From Pseudomonadota bacterium (GTDB taxonomy: Bacteria; Pseudomonadota; Gammaproteobacteria; Burkholderiales; Casimicrobiaceae), in contig JAKPSO010000173.1 in assembly GCA_029571495.1 (NCBI GenBank), forward strand, positions 1 to 14,336: a DNA stretch of 14,336 bases, given 5' to 3'. The translations under genes and the position numbers were made by a program. Below the pieces are notes generated by a model, which was not told the origin of the DNA, made no database searches, and saw nothing but the letters and a program-made list of their open reading frames with translations. Of the stretch, positions 5,573 to 12,385 are shown piece after piece (within the stretch, counting starts at the first letter, position 1; every line of letters begins with the position of its first letter).

Positions 5573-7903
5573 TCACGGTGCCCGGCAAAACGCATTCGCG
5601 CATTTGTAGACCTTTAGGTCATCCACAATCGCTTCGAAATACGCAATCACGGGAATGCCGTCGGGCGAGACTGCGAGAGAGTGATAAGAGCCGACGTTAG
5701 GTCCTCCATCAATGACGGTAAATGTGTTGCTGGAACTGCACGAAGCGTTACCGCATTTCACGACCTTCAAGCGGCTATTGGTCAGATCCCAGTAGCTCAT
5801 CACCGGCAAGCCGTCAGCGGGCACGCGCATGGATGGAGACGCGACGTTTGCGGTGCCGTCGACAAGTGTGACAGTGCCGCTGGTGCATGCAGCAACGGCG
5901 CACTTAAGCACCTTGATGGTGGGCGCGAGATTTGTCCCACCTGTGTAAGCCACCACCGGCAGACCGTCTGCGCCAATCGCGATGGAGGTAGCACCGCCGG
6001 ATTCTTCAGCTACGTCGAACAGGGTCACGGTTGCGGACCCTGTGCACGAGGTTGTGCTGCATTTGGCAACCCGAAGATTTTTGTCGGAAGCGTCGAAGTA
6101 GCTGATCACTGGCAAACCATCGCCGGGAACAGCAATCGAGCTTTGCAACCCGACCGAGACGCCCACTGGCGCGTCGACGTCTGTCATCACGCCAGCCGTG
6201 CAGTCTGCGTTGTTGCACTTGTAAACCCTTAGAAGACCGGGGCTAAACGCGTCGACCGCCTGCGCGTTGTAGCTGATGACTGGAAATCCATCCGCGCTCG
6301 ATATCGCAATGGCACTTGTGCTGCCACTGGAATAGCCCGAGTTATCGAGCGTGACGGGCGTATTGACGCCCGTGCATGCCGCGTCCGCGCAGCGTATGAA
6401 CATCAAGGCGGTGTTGGTGGTGTCGTGGTAAGTGATTACCGGTCGGCCATCGGCAGGGACCGCGATGGCCGAATACACCTGAAAAATGAGGTTACTGCCG
6501 GTCGAGGCGAGGGTCACGATCGAATTGGGCCCATTGCAACTTGCGTTACCGCATTTAGCAAGTTTGATGGTCGCGTTGGTGCGGTCGTAGTAGCTCATGA
6601 CCGGGAATCCATCCGTACCGATCGCTACCCGCGGGACCTGGCCCACACTGCCGATGCTGTCGACGCGAACTACCGCTGTCGGCCCGCCGGTGCACTGGAG
6701 TTCTCCGCCGCTAGTTAGCGTCAGCAATTGCCCAACACTGCACGCTGCGGGTAATACGGGCATGGTGCTGCACACCCACGCCGTCCCATTCCAGCGAATA
6801 ATCTGATCGGTGGCACAGGATTGCGGCAAACGGTACGAGGCCTGAATATTGACGGTTCCCACCGTCGTGATCGGGCCGCCCGTGAGTCCAATGCCCGTGA
6901 GAATTCCGGTAACGGTGCCGCTCCCGGCAGCGGTCTCGGCGGCACATATCCAAGCCGCGCCATTCCATTTAGGAATTTGATTGTTTGCACACGCTGTGGT
7001 CGGCAGCAGTTGAGTGGGCGCCAGCGCCACTGTGCCCGATGCCGTAATCGGACCACCGGTGAGCCCCGCCCCGGTCGCGATGCTCGTGACGGTGCCGCTG
7101 CCGCCAGTTGCGTCCGTGGCGCACGTCCACGCCGAGCCATTCCATTTCGCGATTTGGTTCGCCGCACAGGCCGTCGTGGGCAAAAGCTGCGTGGCGGTGA
7201 GACCCAATGAACCGCTCGTGGTGATCGGACCACCCGTAAGACCAGCTCCGGTAGCGACACTCGTCACCGTTCCGTTGCCGCCAGTGGCATCAACCTGGCA
7301 AGTGACCGTGCCATCCGCAGCAATCGCACGAATACTGGAACCGACAGCGCAGCTCGCGCTAACGCGACGCTGCAGGTACGTGGTGTCGGCCGCAATCGTG
7401 CCGCTGGCAGTGATTGTGCCGCCCGTGAGGCCGAGCCCCGCGATCACGCTGGTCACGGTCCCGCCGGTCGCTCCGCATCCCGCGAGCAAAAAGCTCTGCA
7501 CCGCGGCCGGCGTGTTGCGCGAACCGGCGCCCAGCGCGAGGCCATTGGTCAACGCTGCTCCGGAAAAACCAGCGATCTTTCGACTGATAATCGTCGCGTC
7601 GACGGTGTCAAACGCGCCATTGCCGTTGATGTCGAGGCCGCAGCTTGGACATAGGATCGTAGCCTCGACCGTGGGTGCGTCAGCAGCGGGAATGTCCGTG
7701 TTCGCCACCAACGCAGGGCCGGTCATACCAAGCGCGTAGCGCGTCAGAATCAGACCTTCACGAGCGAGCGTTGAATTGCCGTCGTCGAACGGGCAGGTTT
7801 GCGCCGTTGCGAGCGTCGTTGCGGCGAGCGAGAGTGCTGCCACCGCGATCAAGCGAATTCGCCCAAGCGCCGAGTAGGCAGAGCTGCCAAGATGGTTATG
7901 CAT
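5573..7903 (-). CDS. Secreted adhesin-like protein: dockerin-like pair, tail-fibre-type repeats, seven CX4C propeller-like repeats
   Basis: The 776-residue product starts at an ATG with AGGAG eleven bases upstream and has a signal peptide ending near residue 34 (LATA). Residues 37-143 hold two dockerin-like segments (DDGNSTLAREGLILTRYALG; LDINGNGAFDTVDATIISRK). Residues 148-353 hold four repeats of the type GTVTSVATGAGLTGGPIT, a pattern seen in phage tail fibres and trimeric adhesins. They alternate with cysteine-bounded inserts such as CANNQIPKWNGAAWIC. Residues about 410-776 form seven repeats of 49-58 residues, each with ADGLPVISY-like and KVxKCxNAxC segments and each ending in a Cys-X4-Cys. 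This suggests a seven-bladed propeller with one disulphide per blade. A cell-surface or secreted binding role is inferred; no enzyme motif was seen. It lies 304 bp upstream of the M23 gene on the same strand. Confidence 0.85.
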   Translation of the reverse strand: MHNHLGSSAYSALGRIRLIAVAALSLAATTLATAQTCPFDDGNSTLAREGLILTRYALGMTGPALVANTDIPAADAPTVEATILCPSCGLDINGNGAFDTVDATIISRKIAGFSGAALTNGLALGAGSRNTPAAVQSFLLAGCGATGGTVTSVIAGLGLTGGTITASGTIAADTTYLQRRVSASCAVGSSIRAIAADGTVTCQVDATGGNGTVTSVATGAGLTGGPITTSGSLGLTATQLLPTTACAANQIAKWNGSAWTCATDATGGSGTVTSIATGAGLTGGPITASGTVALAPTQLLPTTACANNQIPKWNGAAWICAAETAAGSGTVTGILTGIGLTGGPITTVGTVNIQASYRLPQSCATDQIIRWNGTAWVCSTMPVLPAACSVGQLLTLTSGGELQCTGGPTAVVRVDSIGSVGQVPRVAIGTDGFPVMSYYDRTNATIKLAKCGNASCNGPNSIVTLASTGSNLIFQVYSAIAVPADGRPVITYHDTTNTALMFIRCADAACTGVNTPVTLDNSGYSSGSTSAIAISSADGFPVISYNAQAVDAFSPGLLRVYKCNNADCTAGVMTDVDAPVGVSVGLQSSIAVPGDGLPVISYFDASDKNLRVAKCSTTSCTGSATVTLFDVAEESGGATSIAIGADGLPVVAYTGGTNLAPTIKVLKCAVAACTSGTVTLVDGTANVASPSMRVPADGLPVMSYWDLTNSRLKVVKCGNASCSSSNTFTVIDGGPNVGSYHSLAVSPDGIPVIAYFEAIVDDLKVYKCANAFCRAP
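5576..6682 (-). repeat. Seven protein-coding CX4C repeats (propeller-like)
   Basis: Within the 776-residue protein the Cys pairs are at 451/456, 505/510, 563/568, 615/620, 668/673, 717/722 and 768/773, all CX4C. Each is preceded by a DG-PVISY-type strand. Copies differ in sequence and in length (49-58 residues), so they are old duplications rather than a fresh DNA tandem repeat. Confidence 0.9.
6758..7462 (-). repeat. Four tail-fibre-type repeats with CX14C inserts
   Basis: Repeats start at residues 148, 211, 270 and 329 (spacing 63, 59, 59) with the core GTVTS-ATGAGLTGGPIT. Inserts contain QI-KWNG-AW flanked by Cys pairs 246/261, 305/320 and 363/378, each CX14C. Two looser Cys pairs (185/202 and 388/404) flank the series. 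Confidence 0.88.
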
Positions 7904-8134
7904 GGTGAACTGAACTCCTATTGGCCAAAGACGCTGGCGGCTACCGCTGGCCCACCGAACGCCGTGCGTAGCATCCTCTAAGAGGCATTACGGAAAACTG
8001 GGCGCAACTCAGACATTGCGGCTCAATTGTTTCGAGTGCGTCTGAGTTTCTGGTCATTTCGCGTAAAGCACAGTGAACGGATCCGCGCGTGGTGCGCACC
8101 GTGTTCATTCGCACAATTTCCAAAGGGACCCTTC
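7904..8134. promoter_or_regulatory. Divergent intergenic region (adhesin-like / small secreted protein)
   Basis: This 231-bp gap must carry promoters for both flanking genes, but no convincing promoter boxes were identified. It contains a 10-bp palindrome, GGTGCGCACC (8091-8100), 34 bp before the plus-strand ATG, and CCTCT-A-AGAGG (7975-7985). Both are short and could be chance. Confidence 0.35.
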
Positions 8135-8467
8135 ATGCTCTCAGCTAAACACTCTGTACTCGCCGCTGTAACCACAACCTTCGCCCTCGCAATTGCGTCG
8201 ACAGCCAACGCGCAAACGGCAACACCCAATATCGACCAACGTCAGACCAACCAAGCGGCGCGAATTGCGCAAGGCGAAAAAACCGGCACGCTATCGAAGC
8301 GCGAAGCCGCTCGAATGAAAGCGGGTCAAGCCAAAGTCGACGGCATGAAAGCCGCCGCCGCTGCCGATGGCAAAGTCACGCGCGCTGAGCGCCGCGCGAT
8401 CCAGCATGAACAGAACAAGCAAAGCCGTCGCATCGCCCGCCAAAAGCACGACGGCAACAAGCGCTAG
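8135..8467 (+). CDS. Small secreted basic protein, function unknown
   Basis: The ATG at 8135 has AAAGGGA six bases upstream and opens a 110-residue product with a clear signal peptide (cleavage after STANA, about residue 26). The frame is open further upstream (ATG at 8027), but that extension would bury the signal peptide. The mature part is about 84 residues, hydrophilic, helical and strongly basic. Segments of the form IDQRQTNQAARIAQGEKTGT, LSKREAARM, DGKVTRAERRAIQHEQN and SRRIARQKHD follow one another. The pattern with GTLS-REA and AERR-IQHEQN-QSR is one I associate with uncharacterised exported proteins of proteobacteria; no named domain is claimed. It ends six bases from the convergent sigma-factor gene. 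Confidence 0.82.
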   Translation: MLSAKHSVLAAVTTTFALAIASTANAQTATPNIDQRQTNQAARIAQGEKTGTLSKREAARMKAGQAKVDGMKAAAAADGKVTRAERRAIQHEQNKQSRRIARQKHDGNKR

Positions 8468-8476
8468 CCGCGGCTA
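8465..8476. other. 12-bp palindrome spanning two convergent stop codons
   Basis: TAGCCGCGGCTA is perfectly palindromic. Its left TAG is the stop of the plus-strand gene and its right half is the TAG stop of the minus-strand sigma gene. There is no loop or T-run, so termination by this element alone is doubtful. Confidence 0.5.
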
Positions 8477-9040
8477 ATCCTTCAGCATCGAGTGCAAGAA
8501 GAGCCGAGCCTTTTCCCAGTCGCGGCCCACGGTACGCGCGGTGACGCCCAGCGCTTCCGCAATCTCGCCGTCGTTGAGACCGCCGAAATAGCGCATCTCA
8601 ACGACGGTCGCCATGCGCGCGTCAATCGCCTCCAGCCGCGCCAATGCGTCGTGCACATTGAGCACTTCGTCGGCGTTGCTCGCTTCGTCGCTCTGTGCGT
8701 CGGCGATTTGCGTGTTGAGCGTAAAGTCAAATTGCCCGCCACCGCGGCGCTCCGCTTGTCGCTCGCGGATCAGATCAATGATCACCGAGCGCATGACTTT
8801 CGACGCGTACGCCAGGAAATGCGAACGATCCTTAAGGTCCAGCGAACGTGCGCTCACGAGCCGCAGATAGCTGTCGTGAACGAGCGCCGTGGTGTCGAGC
8901 GAAATGCGATCACCGCCGTGGCGCAATCGGCTGTGCGCAATGCCACGAAGTTCCGCATAGAGCGTTGCGTAAACGCGGCCTGCCGCGTCCGCGTCGCCAG
9001 CCTTCGCGCGTCCCAACAACTGAGTGATTTCGTTATTCAT
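8474..9040 (-). CDS. ECF-type RNA polymerase sigma factor (TIGR02999-like)
   Basis: The 188-residue product shows sigma region 2 (about 24-98) with TTALVHDSYLRLV and the helix HFLAYASKVMRSVIIDLIRE, and region 4 (about 128-183) with MRYFGGLNDGEIAEALGV and TARTVGRDWEKARLFL as the helix-turn-helix. This is the pattern of the ECF group often encoded beside Ser/Thr kinases. No anti-sigma gene is present. It lies 59 bp downstream of the kinase gene on the same strand, so the two are probably co-transcribed, and kinase-dependent control of the sigma factor is a reasonable inference. Kinase-first order differs from the sigma-first order I usually expect. The start at 9040 gives a standard length but has no obvious Shine-Dalgarno, suggesting a weak or coupled start. 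Confidence 0.92.
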   Translation of the reverse strand: MNNEITQLLGRAKAGDADAAGRVYATLYAELRGIAHSRLRHGGDRISLDTTALVHDSYLRLVSARSLDLKDRSHFLAYASKVMRSVIIDLIRERQAERRGGGQFDFTLNTQIADAQSDEASNADEVLNVHDALARLEAIDARMATVVEMRYFGGLNDGEIAEALGVTARTVGRDWEKARLFLHSMLKD

Positions 9041-9099
9041 CGCAAGTACGGAGCGTAGCAGCTAGTGCCCGCGTTGCGATGCTTGCGGCTTCTCGGCAC

Positions 9100-12000
9100 C
9101 TACTGCGCATTGAGGGCACTCAGACGTTGCAAACGCGCGCTGTGCGGTACATCAACGCGGCCGATAATCGCACGCGCCTCCGCCACGAGATGCGTGGCAT
9201 TTTCGCTGCGCAGCTTCACGGCGGCTTCGCTCGCGAGCAGATGCACTTCCGCCCGCAAGGCATGAGGGAGTTCAAGGCCGTCGCGAAGATGAAGCCACGG
9301 CTCGATGAGACGCGCAGCTTCCTGCGCGCGGCCTGCGAGCAGCAACACGCGCGCACGAGTCGTCTCGTTGGTCACGCGTGAGAGCGGCGACGTCCACTCC
9401 GAACGAAGTTTTCCGGTGCTTGAAAATGCCTCGTCAAATTCGCTGATTGCGGCCTCCGCGCGCCCCTCCTTTGCAGCAAGCTCGGCCGACAGGCGGGCCA
9501 ATGCACTAACACTCGGTGTTGGCAGGCCCCGCTCCAGCATGATCTTGCGAGATTCGGCGATAGCCTCGCGCGCCACCGGCAGGTTGTCTGCGTCAAGCGC
9601 CGCACGGGCTAGGACGTTGAGACCACCTGCGATCACGCTATGCGTGCGCCAACGCATTTCCTTGCGACTGCGTTGCGCCAGCTCCATCGCGCGCTGCGCG
9701 TCACCACGCACGAGTTCAACGTTGGCCATAGCGATGCTCACGCCCGCCTTCAGCGCGTGGGGTTTGCCATCGCTATCTTGCAATCGATCATAGATTCGTT
9801 GCAGCGCTGCGGCTGCGTCGTTGGCGCGGCCCAGGCCCGCGAGCATCGTCTGCGCGGAGCGGCCAAAGACTTTGGCATCGACAAACTCGGGGTCGAACGG
9901 CCGCGTGATTTCAACGGCTTTGCGCCCCACTTCTTCGGCTTCGCGCAGGCGCAACAGTTGCCACAAGCATGCGGAAACGCCGCCAATGGTCTCGCCGACC
10001 TCGATGTTGTCCGGCCCGGACAGCTGTGTGAAGTATTCCGCCGAGCGACGGTACGCCGCGAGCGCCGGCTCGAATTCTCCGAGCGCTCGTTTGGCGTGGC
10101 CTAAAGAGCGATAGGCCGTGGCTTTAAGTTTGATCGCGCCTTGGAAAGACTCGAGCAATCGAATCGATTCAGTCGCCGCCCGCGCTGCACGCGCCGGGTC
10201 GGAACGGTCAACGTTCTCGGCCTCGTAGTAGAGCGCCTGTGCTAGCTCCTCACTGTTGGGCGCTACGCGGCGCAAGATGGCCTGCGCCTCCTCGATGAGG
10301 TCAATTCGTTTGCCGATTTCGCCGAAGCCCTCAACCCACGCAAGATCGAGAATAGCCATCGCGTACTGCTTCGATTGCTTACCGTACGCTGCCTCGGCGA
10401 CCTTCACGCTTCGTTGATGCAGTCGCTTAGCGGATTCAAAGTCTTCGAGGTTTTCGTACAAGTTTCCGAATAGGCGAAAGAGCACGGCGTCCACATCGCG
10501 GTGCACACCACCGGCCTCTTCAATGCGCTGGGCTCCGCGATCCAGCAGTTGCTTGGCGTTGAGGTTTCGCACCTGCACCGCGTTCTTTTGATCCTTGCTG
10601 TTGGCGCTAAACAATTCAACGAGGTAACTCTGCACCGCGTTGCCGCGCGCGGTTTCGCGCTTGGCGAGCTGCGCCTCCAGATCGGCACGCTTGGCCTGTT
10701 GCCGAGCGAGAAGCGCCTCACGGTCAGCACGTGCGGCTTCGCGTCGCGCGCCAGCCGCCTCTTCGTCCGCCCGCGTGGCTGACGCGAGCGCCGAGCGGGC
10801 CTCGCCATCGGCGCGCGCGCTTTCGCGCCGTGCTGCAGCGGCCTCGTCGTCTGCGCGCATTTGTGCGTTGCGAGCGCTCTCCGCCGCAGCGTCTGCGCGT
10901 TGCGCTTGCTCAGTAGCGACGTTGGCTTGCCACAGCGCCGTTCCAAGGCCAACACCCAGCGCCGCCGTCACGCCCGCAGCCGCCGCGACGCCGATGCGAT
11001 TGCGCGACACAAATTTTCGTGCGCGATAACCCCAGCTATCGGGCTGCGCTTGCACCGGCAGACCGTCGAGGTAGCGCTGAATATCTTCGCCCAATGCTGC
11101 GACTGTGAGGTAGCGCTGCTGCGGCTCCTTCTTCGTTGCTTTGTTTACGATGGTGTCGAGATCACCACCCAGGGTTCGCGCCAGGCGATCGCGCGCGAGC
11201 GAGCGCGTCGTCGCCAGCGACATCTCGCCACGGCGCACCGCGTCACTCATGCGCGTCGGCTCGGTGCTGAGAATCGCCTCTTCTAACTCCGCCCGCGAGC
11301 CGCGCTTGAGTGGATAAGGTTTTTGCCCCGTGAGCAATTGATACAACACGACACCCAACGAGTAAACGTCACTCGCAGTACTGATTGGCTTTCCACTCAG
11401 TTGTTCCGGGCTTGCGTAATCGAGCGTAAGCGCGCGACCCGCGATCAGCGTGAGCTCGGTTTCGTTTGTGTGACCTTGCGGCTCGTCGAGAAGCTTTGCG
11501 ATTCCGAAGTCAAGTAAATGCACCTGCGCATCGTCGCTCACCAAAATATTGCTCGGCTTGAGATCGCGATGAATCACAAGATTCGCATGTGCAAACTGCA
11601 CGGCAGCGATGACTTGCAAAAAGCGCTGCAAGCGTTCGCGAATCGGAAGCTTCAGCGCGTCGCAATGCTCGGTAATTGGTTTGCCATCGATGTATTCGAG
11701 CGCCAAAAATGGCTGTCCGTCATCGCTCACACCGGCGTCATAAAGTCGCGCGATATTGGGATGCGTGAGTTGCGCCAGAATGTCGCGCTCGCGCGCAAAG
11801 CGGTCGGCCAGGGCGAGCGAGCGACCGAGCATCGGAAGCTTCAGCGCAACCTTTCGCGTGATGGCCCCATCGGCACGCGTTGCCAGCCAAACAACGCCCA
11901 TCCCACCGCGTCCGATCTCGCGTTCGAGCAGGTACGGGCCCACTCGCCCGCCGACCGCAAACGCGGGCGCGGTCGCACTCGCCGAGAAATCGGCGCGCGC

Positions 12001-12168
12001 AGGGCTCACCAGAAACGTCGTATCCATGCGCGCTTGGCGATCCAACATCTCTACGAGATGCGGATAAAGCGCTGCGTTCGGGCCGGTGGCTTGCGCGGCG
12101 AGCCACTGCGCACGCGCGTCGCCGTGCAGATCAAGTGCTTGATCCATCAGCTCAGACAAGGTCTTCAT
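9100..12168 (-). CDS. Transmembrane Ser/Thr protein kinase with coiled-coil stalk and TPR-like sensor region
   Basis: Translation from the ATG at 12168 gives 1022 residues; the frame extends to 12429 but the extension overlaps the divergent gene and reads like non-coding DNA. No strong Shine-Dalgarno supports the exact start. After a helical N-terminus (LSELMDQALDLHGDARAQWL) comes a Hanks-type kinase domain (about 79-365): GRGGMG loop (86-91), VALK with K110, E127, HRDLKPSN (200-207, catalytic D202), DFG (220-222) and SPE (253-255). All key residues are present, so it should be active. A membrane helix follows (about 391-413), then six exact-length 14-residue coiled-coil repeats (424-507), then VQSYLVELFSAN and about 460 residues of TPR-like helical repeats. 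The kinase should be cytoplasmic and the coil and TPR part periplasmic. It precedes the ECF sigma gene and probably signals to it or through it. Confidence 0.93.
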   Translation of the reverse strand: MKTLSELMDQALDLHGDARAQWLAAQATGPNAALYPHLVEMLDRQARMDTTFLVSPARADFSASATAPAFAVGGRVGPYLLEREIGRGGMGVVWLATRADGAITRKVALKLPMLGRSLALADRFARERDILAQLTHPNIARLYDAGVSDDGQPFLALEYIDGKPITEHCDALKLPIRERLQRFLQVIAAVQFAHANLVIHRDLKPSNILVSDDAQVHLLDFGIAKLLDEPQGHTNETELTLIAGRALTLDYASPEQLSGKPISTASDVYSLGVVLYQLLTGQKPYPLKRGSRAELEEAILSTEPTRMSDAVRRGEMSLATTRSLARDRLARTLGGDLDTIVNKATKKEPQQRYLTVAALGEDIQRYLDGLPVQAQPDSWGYRARKFVSRNRIGVAAAAGVTAALGVGLGTALWQANVATEQAQRADAAAESARNAQMRADDEAAAARRESARADGEARSALASATRADEEAAGARREAARADREALLARQQAKRADLEAQLAKRETARGNAVQSYLVELFSANSKDQKNAVQVRNLNAKQLLDRGAQRIEEAGGVHRDVDAVLFRLFGNLYENLEDFESAKRLHQRSVKVAEAAYGKQSKQYAMAILDLAWVEGFGEIGKRIDLIEEAQAILRRVAPNSEELAQALYYEAENVDRSDPARAARAATESIRLLESFQGAIKLKATAYRSLGHAKRALGEFEPALAAYRRSAEYFTQLSGPDNIEVGETIGGVSACLWQLLRLREAEEVGRKAVEITRPFDPEFVDAKVFGRSAQTMLAGLGRANDAAAALQRIYDRLQDSDGKPHALKAGVSIAMANVELVRGDAQRAMELAQRSRKEMRWRTHSVIAGGLNVLARAALDADNLPVAREAIAESRKIMLERGLPTPSVSALARLSAELAAKEGRAEAAISEFDEAFSSTGKLRSEWTSPLSRVTNETTRARVLLLAGRAQEAARLIEPWLHLRDGLELPHALRAEVHLLASEAAVKLRSENATHLVAEARAIIGRVDVPHSARLQRLSALNAQ
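10648..10899 (-). repeat. Six 42-bp coding repeats (14-residue coiled-coil units) in the kinase
   Basis: Residues 424-507 read as six consecutive 14-mers starting with Arg-Ala-Asp: RADAAAESARNAQM, RADDEAAAARRESA, RADGEARSALASAT, RADEEAAGARREAA, RADREALLARQQAK and RADLEAQLAKRETA. Fourteen residues is two heptads, so the segment should form a continuous coiled coil directly outside the membrane helix. Confidence 0.9.
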
Positions 12169-12385
12169 CGCTTGCAGCGTCAGTTCCACCGTTTTACTTT
12201 CGTGTATCAAGCGGTTGCGGTAGGTACGGCACAAAGTGTAGCCATCCGCCGGTACAGACGGCGCACTGTGTTCTGTTGCGCCAAATGTCTGAGTTCGCGC
12301 GCAAATTGCGTAGAGCATGGTAGCGCCCGCTTTTCGCTGGCGAAGACGTAGGCACGCCGCATTGACGTACGAACGACGAGAGACC
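12169..12385. promoter_or_regulatory. Divergent intergenic region (kinase / propeller protein)
   Basis: This 217-bp gap separates the divergent kinase and propeller genes. It should hold both promoters; no clear -35/-10 or strong palindrome was found. GAGAG at 12378-12382 is a plausible Shine-Dalgarno for the plus-strand start. Confidence 0.4.

Noticed and set aside
4907..5617. Plus-strand open frame of 236 codons covering the gap at 5269-5572
   Set aside because: Mostly antisense to the M23 gene, low-complexity Arg/Ser-rich translation and no family resemblance.
6758..7462. Prophage tail-fibre gene interpretation of the GTVTS repeats
   Set aside because: The protein has a signal peptide, dockerin-like segments and many cysteines, and no other phage genes are present.
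11518..12351. Plus-strand open frame of 277 codons
   Set aside because: Antisense to the kinase domain, whose catalytic motifs are all intact on the other strand.
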